Shown piece after piece: positions 1 through 8,351 of a stretch of 48,796 bases of DNA (positions within the stretch are counted from its first letter, which is position 1; each line of letters starts with the position of its first letter). The DNA is taken from positions 1 to 48,796 of the forward strand of contig JAUIEZ010000023.1 in NCBI GenBank assembly GCA_030429665.1. The letters are read 5' to 3'. The notes beneath the pieces were generated by a model. It saw nothing but the letters and a program-made list of their open reading frames with translations. It had not been told where the DNA came from and made no database searches. The translations under genes and the position numbers were made by a program. Source of the DNA: Gammaproteobacteria bacterium (GTDB taxonomy: Bacteria; Pseudomonadota; Gammaproteobacteria; Arenicellales; CAJQKF01).

Positions 1-39
1 GCATTGGACGGCTCGGCCGGACGCCTCGCGGAACGACGA

Positions 40-1092
40 CTACTCCGGTTTTCCCCGCTCCTCGCGCCACAACCCGAGCTTTTGTTGTGCAACGCGGTCG
101 GAGAAACTGAACAGCACGGCGTCGTCGTCCACGCGGTGGGTGATCCACTTCCAGCTCGGCGCGACGAAGATGTCCTTGGGCCCCCAGGCCATCTCCACCC
201 CGTCCACAACGGTCACGCCATTGCCCTCGACCACCGCGAACACCGTGGCGTCGGTGGCGCGGTACGGCGCGGTTTCGAATCCCTTGGGCAGCAGTTGCAT
301 GAAGGTGGCGATGGTGGGCATGGCGAAGCCGCCGGTGTTGGGATTGATGTAGCGCATCTTCAGCCCGTGGCAGGGATCCCATTCGTCCTGGCGACGCATG
401 GTTTCGAGCGCCTCGCGGGTGCGCGCGTAGGGGTAGTTGAACACCGGCGAGACCGGCGAGCGCGAATCGTAGTCCACCGGCAGCATGTTGGCGCCGAAGC
501 GCGCCTGCGAATCCCCGGCGCCGCGTGTCACCGGTTGTTCGTCGTCGGGATGGCCCTCGGCAAACGATGCGTCGAAGAACGAGACGATGGGAATGTCCAG
601 CCCGTCCAGCCAGATCATCGGATCACTGGTGTGATTACCGTGGTCATGAAAGGTCCACGGCGGCGTGATGACGAAGTCGCCGACCTCCATTGGCGTGCGC
701 TCGCCGTCGACTGCCGTGTGGCCGCCCGAACCCTCGACGATGAAGCGCAGCGCCGACTGGCTGTGGCGATGGGCCGGGGCCACCTCGCCCGGCAGGACCA
801 GCTGCAAGCCGGCGTAGAGAGACGTGGTGACGCGGCTCGTGCCCCGCAGCCCCGGGTTCTCCAGGATCAGCACGCGACGTTCGGCCTCGCGTGCGGTGAT
901 CAACTCGCCGGCCTCCATCAGGTACTCGCGGGCCGTCTCGTAGCGCCACAGGTTGGGCACGCAGTCGCTCTTCGGCTGCCGGGTGATGATCGCGGACAGG
1001 ACTTCCCATAGCGGGGTAAGGTCTTGATCGGCGATGCGCTTGTAGAAGGCGCGGCGCCGATCCGCATCGTCGGGCGAGGTGCTCTGTGCCAT
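40..1092 (-). CDS. gtdA: Gentisate 1,2-dioxygenase (bicupin)
   Basis: This enzyme opens the ring of gentisate with O2 to give maleylpyruvate, using Fe(II) in the cytoplasm. The 350-residue length is normal for the family. Two cupin halves are visible. The first holds the iron ligands H108 and H110 (PAHRHSQ) and H149 (WTFHDHG); the second half, around residues 270-340, is the degenerate cupin. The start is set by a strong GGAGGT site that overlaps the end of the upstream hydroxylase gene (4 bases apart), so the pair is probably translationally coupled. The partner enzyme makes gentisate, which supports the assignment. Later pathway enzymes (maleylpyruvate isomerase, fumarylpyruvate hydrolase) are not in the window. 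A reverse-strand ATG at bases 2-4 could start the next gene, but it has no clear ribosome site. Confidence 0.93.
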   Translation of the reverse strand: MAQSTSPDDADRRRAFYKRIADQDLTPLWEVLSAIITRQPKSDCVPNLWRYETAREYLMEAGELITAREAERRVLILENPGLRGTSRVTTSLYAGLQLVLPGEVAPAHRHSQSALRFIVEGSGGHTAVDGERTPMEVGDFVITPPWTFHDHGNHTSDPMIWLDGLDIPIVSFFDASFAEGHPDDEQPVTRGAGDSQARFGANMLPVDYDSRSPVSPVFNYPYARTREALETMRRQDEWDPCHGLKMRYINPNTGGFAMPTIATFMQLLPKGFETAPYRATDATVFAVVEGNGVTVVDGVEMAWGPKDIFVAPSWKWITHRVDDDAVLFSFSDRVAQQKLGLWREERGKPE

Positions 1093-1096
1093 GGAT

Positions 1097-2314
1097 TTAC
1101 CTCCGCATGCTCTCTAAGCTGGACTTGAGCGTACTGTCGATGCCCGAGCCGCCGTAGAGCCACGAGAGTCTATAGTAATACTCCTCGGGCGAACGCGTGG
1201 ACATGATGCCGTTGCGCACCAGCGCGGCGGCGCCGGCCGGGTGGTAGATGTACTCGCCGATGGCCCGGGACTCCATCTGCACGCGGGCGGTGCGCGGCAC
1301 CCGCTGCCTGCAGTAGGTCTCGAAGGTTCGCTCGACGTGGCCCTCGCACGCCTCGAGGTTGTGACTGAGCGAGACGGCGTCCTCCAGGGCCATGCAGGCG
1401 CCCTGGGCGAAATACTGCAGCATCGGATGCGCGGCGTCACCGAGCAGCACGACGCGCCCCTCGTTCCAGCGCGTGATTGGCTCGCGGTCGCACAGCACCC
1501 AGAGTTTCCAGTTGTCCCCGTGTTCGATGATCCGGCGCGCCCGCTCGTGGATGTGTTCGAATCCCTGTCGCACCTCGTCCTTGTCGACCGGTTTTCCGGC
1601 CACGGCTTCCGGGGCGTCGTTGTGATAAGTCACCACCAGGTTGAACACCTTCCAGCCCTTGAGCGGGTAGTGCACGATGTGGCACCTGGGGCCGGCCCAC
1701 AGAGTGGCCGCGTTCCAGCGCAGATCCTCGGGCATCTGCTCCGTCGGAATCACCGAGCGGTAGGTGGTGTGGCCGGACACGCGCGGTTCGCCGTCGCCGA
1801 CGAGTTGGGCCCGGATGACGGAGCGCAGCCCGTCGGCGCCGACCAGCGCGCGTCCGCGGATCGGGTCGCGGTCCCTGACGTGCACGGTGACGCCTTCGGC
1901 ATCCTGTTCGTAGCCGGTGACGGCATGGCTGGTTCTAAACTCGACCAGTGCGTCGTCCCGGCAGGCATCGAGCAGCACGTCGTGCAGGTCGGCGCGATGG
2001 ACCACCGCGTAGGGATTACCGAAGCGTTCGCGAAACGGCTCGTCGAGCGGAATGTGGGTAATCTCCTCCGCGCTCAGGGCATCCATCAAACGCAGCTTGT
2101 CGATATATACGGCCTTCTCGCGCGCCTCGTCGCCGACGCCCAGGTAGTCGAAAGAGTGAAACGCGTTGGGACCGATCTGGATGCCGGCGCCGATTTCGCC
2201 GAGTCGCGCGGATTGTTCGAGCACCACGGACGGGTACCCCTTGCGCGCCAGGCCAAGAGCGGCCGCGAGCCCACCTATGCCGCCGCCGGCGATGATGAAG
2301 GGCGATTCGGCCAT
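1097..2314 (-). CDS. 3-hydroxybenzoate 6-hydroxylase (FAD monooxygenase)
   Basis: This is a flavoprotein aromatic hydroxylase of the PHBH/salicylate hydroxylase class, 405 residues. It shows the N-terminal dinucleotide fold GGGIGG (residues 10-15), the DG motif GADGLRS (159-165) and the second FAD motif GDAAHP (292-297). Family knowledge and its position directly before gentisate dioxygenase make 3-hydroxybenzoate to gentisate (NADH, O2) the most likely reaction. Salicylate 5-hydroxylation is unlikely because that enzyme is a Rieske system. The ATG has a GAGGAGG ribosome site about 9 bases upstream. No regulator gene adjoins the pair. The exact substrate is inferred from context rather than from residues seen. 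Confidence 0.85.
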   Translation of the reverse strand: MAESPFIIAGGGIGGLAAALGLARKGYPSVVLEQSARLGEIGAGIQIGPNAFHSFDYLGVGDEAREKAVYIDKLRLMDALSAEEITHIPLDEPFRERFGNPYAVVHRADLHDVLLDACRDDALVEFRTSHAVTGYEQDAEGVTVHVRDRDPIRGRALVGADGLRSVIRAQLVGDGEPRVSGHTTYRSVIPTEQMPEDLRWNAATLWAGPRCHIVHYPLKGWKVFNLVVTYHNDAPEAVAGKPVDKDEVRQGFEHIHERARRIIEHGDNWKLWVLCDREPITRWNEGRVVLLGDAAHPMLQYFAQGACMALEDAVSLSHNLEACEGHVERTFETYCRQRVPRTARVQMESRAIGEYIYHPAGAAALVRNGIMSTRSPEEYYYRLSWLYGGSGIDSTLKSSLESMRR

Positions 2315-2668
2315 GACCGGGTTCCTCCTCGTGATTTCCGGCCACGCCGCTTCGCACGTGGCCGGACGTCGTATGCTTGTATACTTGTAGTTACTGCAAT
2401 CCTATCCAAGACCGCCACCGTCGTGAAGAGCCCCCGTTCGTCGCCGCCGCGCGAATCCGCGTCGATGCCGACCGTATCGCGTGCGACACGCTGCTCCCGC
2501 ATCGAGTCGCGGGTCGAACGCGAATGGCCGATCGAGGATGGCGCGTCGGCGATCGCCCCGCGTCGCCGGGCCGCCAATGGGCGAATCGGTGAACCGGGTG
2601 CGGTCTCCTGTCCCCACCAACGGCTCACGGTGTAATGCCGGTCCGACGAACCCCGGATTTTTTCAGAC
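2315..2668. other. Divergent intergenic region without a convincing gene
   Basis: These 354 bases separate the gentisate operon from the RNase gene. Reading frames here are arginine-rich shadows with no ribosome sites. An AT-richer patch at 2371-2400 holds a GTATAC core (2379-2384) flanked by two direct copies of CTTGTA (2376-2381 and 2384-2389), a candidate operator or promoter for the hydroxylase gene. A TGTAAT at 2631-2636 could be a weak -10 for the RNase gene, with CTGTCC 17 bases upstream. No hairpin with a T-tract was seen. Confidence 0.4.
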
Positions 2669-4051
2669 GTGGCGACAATCGAATTTCTCGGCGCGGCCGG
2701 TGAGGTGACCGGCTCATGTCACCTGGTGCGAACCCGTCACGCGCGAATCCTGCTCGAGTGCGGCATGTTCCAGGGCGACGACGCCGACGAGGGGCGCAAC
2801 GGCGAAGCATTCCCCTTCGATCCGGGGACGATCGACGCCGTGGTGCTCTCGCACGCGCACATCGATCACAGCGGGCGCCTTCCGCTCCTGGTTCGGCGCG
2901 GATATGTCGGTCCGGTGTTTACCCACGCTGCCACCGCGGACTTGTGCGGCGTGATGCTGCGCGATTCGGCCTTCCTCCAGGAAAAGGAAGCCGAGTGGCG
3001 GCGACGGCGTGGCGCCAATGACGCCGAGCCGCTGTATACCCAGGCCGACGCCGCCGCCGTCGAGAGGCGGATCGAGCCGGTCGAATACGATCGTTGGATA
3101 CAGATCGCCAGCGGCGTTCGCTGCCGGTTGCACGATGCCGGGCACATCCTGGGATCGGCCATCGTCGAGATCGAGGTCGACGAGGGCGGCGCGCGCCGAA
3201 CCCTGGTATTCAGCGGCGATCTCGGCCATCGCGGCGCGCCGATCCTGCGCGATCCGGTCGTGTTGCGGCGCGCCGACCTGGTGGTCATGGAAAGCACCTA
3301 CGGCGACCGGGAGCATCGTTCATGGTCGAGCACCTGGAAGGAACTCGGCGACATTCTCTCCGAGGCGCGCGCCGACAAGGGCAATATCCTCATCCCGGCG
3401 TTCGCGGTGGGACGCACCCAGGAACTGCTCTACGTGTTGCGGCGCCACTTCGATGAATGGGGCATCGGCGAGTGGCGAATTTTCCTCGACAGTCCCATGG
3501 CCATTCGCACCACGCGAATCTACCAGGACTATGCGAACGTTCACGATCACGAAGCGCGCAACGAGCGCCGCGAGTCCGGGCCGCTACTGGATCTCGACAA
3601 CCTGCACCTGAACGAAACCACCGAGCAGTCGATGGCGATCAACAAGGTAACGTCGGGCGCGATCATCATCGCCGGCAGCGGCATGTGTACCGGTGGGCGC
3701 ATTCGCCACCACCTGAAAAACAACGTCGGGCGTCGCCAGTGCCATGTGGTGATCGTGGGATTCCAGGCGGCGCGCACGACCGGTCGGGCCCTCGTCGACG
3801 GCGCGCGTACCATTCGCCTGATGGGTCGTGCCTACGACGTCCGGGCCAAGGTGCACACCGTGGGCGGATTGTCCGCGCACGCGGACCAGCGCGGCCTTCT
3901 CGATTGGTACCGGGGATTCGAGAATTCACCGCGCGTCGCGCTGGTCCACGGCGAGGAGCGCGCCATGGACGCGCTGGCGGCGCGCATCGGCGAATCCCCG
4001 GGTGGCGCGAACGTGTTTCGCCCGCGAACCGGTTCGAGAATCGAGTTCTAG
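2669..4051 (+). CDS. Beta-CASP metallo-beta-lactamase RNase (RNA exonuclease-like)
   Basis: This 460-residue protein is a two-zinc nuclease of the CPSF73-like/TTHA0252 type, expected to cleave RNA in the cytoplasm. The metallo-beta-lactamase signature HAHIDH (62-67) is intact, followed by H159 (DAGH) and D184 (GDLG). The beta-CASP part carries MESTYGD (about 207-213), SGMCTGG (about 337-343) and H404 in LSAHAD, and H427 completes the core. The GTG start lacks a clear ribosome site, but the first residues (ATIEFLGAAGEVTGS) match the usual N-terminus, so the start is sound. It converges on the Host_attach gene with a 13-base gap. In proteobacteria this enzyme family is often found near stress and low-oxygen genes, as here. 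Confidence 0.9.
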   Translation: MATIEFLGAAGEVTGSCHLVRTRHARILLECGMFQGDDADEGRNGEAFPFDPGTIDAVVLSHAHIDHSGRLPLLVRRGYVGPVFTHAATADLCGVMLRDSAFLQEKEAEWRRRRGANDAEPLYTQADAAAVERRIEPVEYDRWIQIASGVRCRLHDAGHILGSAIVEIEVDEGGARRTLVFSGDLGHRGAPILRDPVVLRRADLVVMESTYGDREHRSWSSTWKELGDILSEARADKGNILIPAFAVGRTQELLYVLRRHFDEWGIGEWRIFLDSPMAIRTTRIYQDYANVHDHEARNERRESGPLLDLDNLHLNETTEQSMAINKVTSGAIIIAGSGMCTGGRIRHHLKNNVGRRQCHVVIVGFQAARTTGRALVDGARTIRLMGRAYDVRAKVHTVGGLSAHADQRGLLDWYRGFENSPRVALVHGEERAMDALAARIGESPGGANVFRPRTGSRIEF

Positions 4052-4064
4052 CCGGACTGCGGAT

Positions 4065-4499
4065 TCAAAGATACTCCGCCAGCCGCGTGCGGATCTCCTC
4101 GTCGCTCGCCGTCGTCAGCTCGCGGTCGACCGTGGCGGCGACCAGGCGCTCGCAGCTTTCGTCGAGCGACTTGCGCAGGCGACCCAGGAAGCGCGGCGGC
4201 GCCACCAGGATCAACTCGTCGAATGCGTCTTCGATGCGTCCGCGGTTGATTCGCCCGGCGATCTCGCTGGCGAATTTCGCCGCCTCGTGTTCGGCCGGAT
4301 CGGTGTCCGGTTCCATGGCGTGACGTCCGTTGCCCCGACTGTCGAACGCGCGTCCGGCGCGATCGGAAGCCAGTGCGCCGCTGCGCTGCCGCGATTCGCC
4401 GTGAACCAGCTGCTCGACATCATGGAACGGGCCGATGCCTTGCGCGCGAACAATTCGCGCGCGCGCCGCGTCGGCGATGACTATCCAGCGGGTTTTCAT
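4065..4499 (-). CDS. Host_attach family protein
   Basis: A 144-residue protein of the Host_attach family (named after an Agrobacterium attachment factor; the biochemical role is unknown). It opens with the typical KTRWIVIADAARARIV stretch, has a central variable polar region, and ends with the conserved DELILVAPPRFLGRLR block (about residues 95-110) and a helical tail. The ATG at 4499 is chosen over a longer frame because GGAGGTGA lies just upstream and the family motif starts at this residue. It sits 63 bases after the 92-residue gene on the same strand and probably shares its promoter. The fold of related proteins resembles eRF1 domain 1, but I cannot confirm that here. Confidence 0.85.
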   Translation of the reverse strand: MKTRWIVIADAARARIVRAQGIGPFHDVEQLVHGESRQRSGALASDRAGRAFDSRGNGRHAMEPDTDPAEHEAAKFASEIAGRINRGRIEDAFDELILVAPPRFLGRLRKSLDESCERLVAATVDRELTTASDEEIRTRLAEYL

Positions 4500-4562
4500 G
4501 AACTCACCTCCCGGCGACAGCCGAATTCGATGGACCGCGCAATCGGGCACCCGTTCGCGACG

Positions 4563-4841
4563 CTACCGGTCCAGGTATTGGTCCCGCATCGGGTGCGACG
4601 CGATGAAGTGCTTCAGCACGTTGCGATAGCGCTTGATGGCCTCGGTGTCGTGGCGTTGCCTGGCGTCGGCCAGGTCGTCCTGGATGATGTGCTTGATCCG
4701 GGGAATTCCGTCGTCGCAGTGAACCAGGTACTCCGCCAGTTCGATGGCCTGCATCTCGGGGATATGTTCGTGTTGCGCAATCGCGTCGATTTCTTCCGCG
4801 CTCAGTCCGCACAACTCGATGCAATCTTCGATAGTCAACAT
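4563..4841 (-). CDS. Conserved small helical protein, function unknown
   Basis: A 92-residue acidic protein starting MLTIEDCIELCGLSAEEID. I recognise this as a conserved gammaproteobacterial family without an assigned function, but I know no tested activity. It has two cysteines near the N-terminus (C7, C11), a mid-region rich in histidine and glutamate, and a C-terminal helix ending in FIASHPMRDQYLDR. The start at 4841 has a GAGGT site; a longer frame to 4919 would run across the FNR-like palindrome and is rejected. It is the promoter-proximal gene of a pair with the Host_attach gene. The upstream box at 4905-4920 suggests induction at low oxygen or by NO. Confidence 0.78.
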   Translation of the reverse strand: MLTIEDCIELCGLSAEEIDAIAQHEHIPEMQAIELAEYLVHCDDGIPRIKHIIQDDLADARQRHDTEAIKRYRNVLKHFIASHPMRDQYLDR

Positions 4842-4904
4842 CTTTAATACCTCGCGTCGATTGTCTCGACACTGAAGATATTGACCCAACGCGACGCACC
4901 CCGT

Positions 4905-4920
4905 GTTGACGGGAGTCAAC
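4905..4920 (-). promoter_or_regulatory. FNR/CRP-type box upstream of the 92-residue gene
   Basis: A perfect inverted repeat reads GTTGAC-N4-GTCAAC, that is TTGAC-N4-GTCAA, which has the geometry of the FNR/ANR/DNR site (TTGAT-N4-ATCAA). Its centre is 71 bases before the start codon. A CAATAT hexamer at 4883-4878 (reverse strand) lies 32 bases from the centre, the spacing expected for an activator at -41.5 and a -10 element. Which CRP/FNR-family protein binds is unknown. Confidence 0.45.
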
Positions 4921-4941
4921 TTCGGGTCGCGTGCGACGAAA

Positions 4942-5745
4942 CTATACGAACGAAGCCTGTCCCGGTCTCCAGTGCACCAGGACCTGGAGTACCTGGGTCA
5001 GCACGTTGATCAGTTCGGCGGCCTTTTCCGGGCGATAGGTGTTCTCCGGGGTTTCGTCCATGTAGGCGGACTGGGCCAGTTCCATCTGCATCGCGTGTAC
5101 GTTTTCGTCGGGATCGCCGTAGTGGCGCGTAATATGGCCGCCGACGAATCGGCCGTTGACCGCGTAGCGATAGGACGACGCGGCCAGCACGCGCTCGACC
5201 CGTTCGGAAAGATCCGCCGCGCAGCTGCCGCCGCGCGCGGTACCGAGATTCAGCACCGGCAGTTCGCCCTCGAACAGGCGCGGCACGACCGATCGAATCG
5301 AATGGCAGTCGTAGAGCACCGCGTAGCCGTGGGTGTTGCGCACGCGCTCGATCTCCTTCGCCAGGGCGTCGTGGTAGGGCTGCCAGTACTGGCGAACGCG
5401 TCGCGCGGTTTCCTGGTCGTCCGGTTCCTCGCCGGGGTGGTAGATCGGCGTGCCGTCAAACTGCGTTTCCGGGCAAAGACCCGTACCGGCCTGTCCGGGG
5501 TACAGATTTCCGTCGTCCGCGGGTCGGTTGAGGTCGACCACGTAGCGGCTGTAGTTCGCCTGGATGACGGTGGCGTCGAGCTCGCGGGCGAATTCGTACA
5601 GCCGCGGCACGTGCCAGTCCGTGTCGGGCAGGGAAGCGGCCGCCGGCGTAAGGCGGGATTCGAGCCGCGGCGGCATGGCCAGCCCCGAGTGGGGCATGCT
5701 GAGCACCAGCGGCGAAAGACCTCGGGTGAGGCGAAAAATTTCCAT
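4942..5745 (-). CDS. hutG: N-formylglutamate deformylase
   Basis: This zinc amidohydrolase splits N-formylglutamate into formate and glutamate, the last step of one histidine-degradation route. The 267-residue length fits the family. Visible motifs are the N-terminal MPHSG (H19), the HVPRLYEFA segment, NRPADDGNLYPG, YDCHSIRS and the C-terminal HYGDPDENVHAMQMELAQSAY-type block shared with family members. No other hut genes are in the window, so it may work apart from a hut operon, for example on formylglutamate from other sources. It lies downstream of the M48 gene on the same strand with a 101-base gap that contains a small hairpin, so transcription is probably separate. Confidence 0.88.
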   Translation of the reverse strand: MEIFRLTRGLSPLVLSMPHSGLAMPPRLESRLTPAAASLPDTDWHVPRLYEFARELDATVIQANYSRYVVDLNRPADDGNLYPGQAGTGLCPETQFDGTPIYHPGEEPDDQETARRVRQYWQPYHDALAKEIERVRNTHGYAVLYDCHSIRSVVPRLFEGELPVLNLGTARGGSCAADLSERVERVLAASSYRYAVNGRFVGGHITRHYGDPDENVHAMQMELAQSAYMDETPENTYRPEKAAELINVLTQVLQVLVHWRPGQASFV

Positions 5746-5804
5746 CTGAACCAGGCACTCCCGTAGTGTTTCTTGCGGCGACCGGGGTTTACATGGCGGC
5801 CGGT

Positions 5805-5824
5805 CGGCGCAGTTTAAAGCGCCG
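5805..5824. terminator. Small hairpin between the M48 and hutG genes
   Basis: CGGCGC and GCGCCG form a 6-bp stem around the 8-base loop AGTTTAAA. It stands just after the M48 stop codon on the reverse strand. There is no clean U-tract, so it may only weaken read-through into hutG. Confidence 0.25.
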
Positions 5825-5846
5825 GCGGCAAAACCCGTATGACAAC

Positions 5847-7052
5847 TCAGTCGAGCTCGACCGAAGAGTCGATCTGCGAGTCAACGAACGTCGGCGAGAT
5901 ATTCAGCGCTTCGGCGATATCGTATATCACCGCGCGCTCGGCGTGCCGATTTTCGTCCGCGGCCGGCAGTATCACGCACAGGTCCCGGAGCACTCGCATC
6001 AGGTCCGTCGTGCCCGCTTGCTCACGGGCCTGACGAATGCGCGCCGGCAGCTCCGCGACGATGCGGTCGAGGTCGAGCTTGTCGCTGAACGAGCCCTTGC
6101 CGAAAAACGCCTCGAAGACCGTCGTCTCTCGTTCGCTGACGCGGCCGTCGGCTCGGGCGATGGCGATGCAGCCGGCGAACAGCAGCCGACGCATCGCCTC
6201 GTCCGCACGGGTACGGCCCTCCAGGTAGCTCGGCTCCATCAGCGACATGATCGATTGCACGCCCAGTTCCAGCGCCTCGGCGTCGATACCGCCCGGGGTG
6301 GCGAACTCGGAATCGTGGAACAGCTTGAGCGCCTTGACCCGCATCGGGCTGAACGGGTGCGTGCTGAACCAGTCCTCGGGCGGCCCGCCCCGACCCGGCT
6401 CCGTGCCGCCGACCTGCATGTCGTCCACCTGGCGCAGGAACTCGTCGGGGTCGAACCGCACGACGTCGTCGGACAGGCCCGAGGCCAGGCGGAACAGCGC
6501 GCGCGATACGGCGCGCGGGTCGTCCGCGCACCAGGCGCCGGCGCGGTCCGCGGAGATCTCCGCGTAGCGCGACCATGCGAACAGCTGCAGGGCAAGTTGC
6601 GGCGTGGGCCGCGTATTGCCGCGAAGCAGCAGCCCGATGGGTATGTCGTGGTGTCCGTAGAGGTGATGCCCCAGCTCGTGCCCCATGACGAACGCCAGCT
6701 CCGCGCCGCGAAATGCTTCGAGCAGGCTCGATGAGAACATGACGAACAGCCGTCCCTCCTCGGGCTTGACGCAGGCGGCATTGAACGTGGCGCTGTTGTA
6801 GACGAATAGTTCCAGGGCGATGTCGATGCCGAGGCGATCCATGCAATGGTCGCGGGCGGCGCGAACGCCGGGCGCCATGGCGGCGTTCAGGCGCACGGAT
6901 GTCGCCAGCAGGCGCCGGCGCACGCCGGCCGGCCCTTGCTTGTCGCGACGCGCGAGGGTCTCGTTGACGCGCGTCACGTCCGGATGAGCGAGCAGCGACT
7001 CGAACAATTTCTTGTCGTTTTCGCTGCGAATGTCCTGTGCCGTGATCTTCAT
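5847..7052 (-). CDS. M48 metallopeptidase with C-terminal TerB-like domain
   Basis: A 401-residue zinc peptidase. The HELGH motif (H125, E126, H129) and a downstream glutamate in SRYAEISADRAG (E165) form the expected M48 metal site. No membrane spans or signal peptide are seen, so it is probably cytoplasmic, unlike HtpX. After the protease core a helical region from about residue 285 (LLFAGCIAIARADGRVSERE) resembles a TerB/tellurite-resistance domain with its acidic D-G-R-x-S-x-x-E pattern. The start at 7052 is chosen over a frame 20 codons longer because MKITAQDIRSEN gives a natural N-terminus. It is divergent from the ABC exporter operon, with 150 bases between them. Confidence 0.85.
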   Translation of the reverse strand: MKITAQDIRSENDKKLFESLLAHPDVTRVNETLARRDKQGPAGVRRRLLATSVRLNAAMAPGVRAARDHCMDRLGIDIALELFVYNSATFNAACVKPEEGRLFVMFSSSLLEAFRGAELAFVMGHELGHHLYGHHDIPIGLLLRGNTRPTPQLALQLFAWSRYAEISADRAGAWCADDPRAVSRALFRLASGLSDDVVRFDPDEFLRQVDDMQVGGTEPGRGGPPEDWFSTHPFSPMRVKALKLFHDSEFATPGGIDAEALELGVQSIMSLMEPSYLEGRTRADEAMRRLLFAGCIAIARADGRVSERETTVFEAFFGKGSFSDKLDLDRIVAELPARIRQAREQAGTTDLMRVLRDLCVILPAADENRHAERAVIYDIAEALNISPTFVDSQIDSSVELD

Positions 7053-7202
7053 CGAGTTTCGGTCGCCGCGCGTCGTGTTCAACGCGGGCAGTTTAACAAA
7101 TGCCGCGGGCAAGCCCCGAGAGGGCGATTTACTGCCCGGAATCAGGTCGTATCGTCGCCGAGGCGTTATTATTGGATAGATTGTCCAGCGTGGGTACGCA
7201 TC

Positions 7203-8342
7203 GTGACCAAGTGGTTGGTTTCAGGATTTCTCGTCGCCGCCGCCATCGGCGCCTGGTTCTATTTTTCCCGGGCGGATCCGGTATCCGTCACGGTGATCGA
7301 AGTCGGCAGCGGCCGCGTGGAGTCCACCGTGGCGAACACGCGCGCCGGCACCGTGAATGCCTGCCGGCGTTCCAAGCTGTCCATGCCCATCGGCGGTCGC
7401 GTGGCGCGGCTCGAGGTGCGCGAGGGCGATCACGTGGATGCAGCCGACGTGCTGCTGACACTCTGGAACGCCGACCGACAGGCGGCGCTCGAACAGGCAC
7501 AGGCCAGCCGCAACGTGGCCGAGCGGCGGCAGCGCCAGGTTTGCCTGGAGGCCGATCACGATCGGCGTGAGGCGGAACGATTCGCGCGGCTGTTCCTCAA
7601 GGGCCTGACATCGGAGGAACAGGCGGATCGCTACAACACCGCGGCGCAGGCGAGTTCCCTGGCATGCGAGACCGCTGCCGCCGAAGTGGTCGCGGCGCAG
7701 GCTAACGTGGACGTACAACGGGCGCAGTACGACCTCACCATCCTGCGCGCGCCGTTCGCCGGCGTGGTGGCCGAGATCAACGGCGAGGTGGGCGAATACG
7801 TCACGCCGTCGCCGCCCGGCGTCGCGACGCCGCCGGCCATCGACCTGATCGACGGCAGTTGCCTCTACGTTACCGCGCCCATCGACGAAGTGGACGCCGC
7901 GCGCCTGTCGCTCGGTCTGCACGCGCGCGTGACGCTTGACGCCTACCGCGGTCGCGAATTCGACGGCACGCTGGAACGCATCGCGCCCTATGTCATGGAC
8001 TACGAAAAGCAGGCGCGCACCGTGGACGTCGACGTCGAGCTCCACGACATGCCCGAGGATGTCCGTCTCCTGGTCGGCTACAGCGCCGACATCGAACTGA
8101 TTCTCGACGTACGCGAAAACGTGCTGCGAGTGCCTACCGAGGTGATCGTCGAGGGCGGCAGCGTCTGGGTGGTGGCCGACGGCGATATCGCGGAGAAACG
8201 CGAGATCGAGACGGGGCTGGGCAACTGGAGCTGGACCGAGGTGACCGCCGGCCTGGGGACGGGCGAGCGGGTGATCACGTCCCTGGACGCCGAGGGACTC
8301 GAAGCCGGTGTCCTCGTCGCCCCCGTCGTGGCCGGCGAATAG
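7203..8342 (+). CDS. HlyD/MacA-like periplasmic adaptor subunit
   Basis: A membrane fusion protein of about 379 residues that would link an inner-membrane exporter to an outer-membrane channel. A single N-terminal membrane anchor (about residues 4-21) is followed by a lipoyl/barrel half (GRVARLEVREGDHV), a long coiled-coil hairpin rich in Ala, Gln and Arg (about 85-165), the second lipoyl half (LRAPFAGVVAEINGEVGEYV) and beta-barrel domains. The GTG at 7203 is inferred because the membrane anchor starts there; no strong ribosome site is visible. The ATPase gene follows 9 bases later. No TolC-like gene is in the window, so an outer-membrane partner must come from elsewhere. Confidence 0.87.
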   Translation: MTKWLVSGFLVAAAIGAWFYFSRADPVSVTVIEVGSGRVESTVANTRAGTVNACRRSKLSMPIGGRVARLEVREGDHVDAADVLLTLWNADRQAALEQAQASRNVAERRQRQVCLEADHDRREAERFARLFLKGLTSEEQADRYNTAAQASSLACETAAAEVVAAQANVDVQRAQYDLTILRAPFAGVVAEINGEVGEYVTPSPPGVATPPAIDLIDGSCLYVTAPIDEVDAARLSLGLHARVTLDAYRGREFDGTLERIAPYVMDYEKQARTVDVDVELHDMPEDVRLLVGYSADIELILDVRENVLRVPTEVIVEGGSVWVVADGDIAEKREIETGLGNWSWTEVTAGLGTGERVITSLDAEGLEAGVLVAPVVAGE

Positions 8343-8351
8343 GCCCCGGCC

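Noticed and set aside
1241..2635. Plus-strand open frame opposite the FAD monooxygenase
   Set aside because: Antisense to a gene with complete motifs; no ribosome site.
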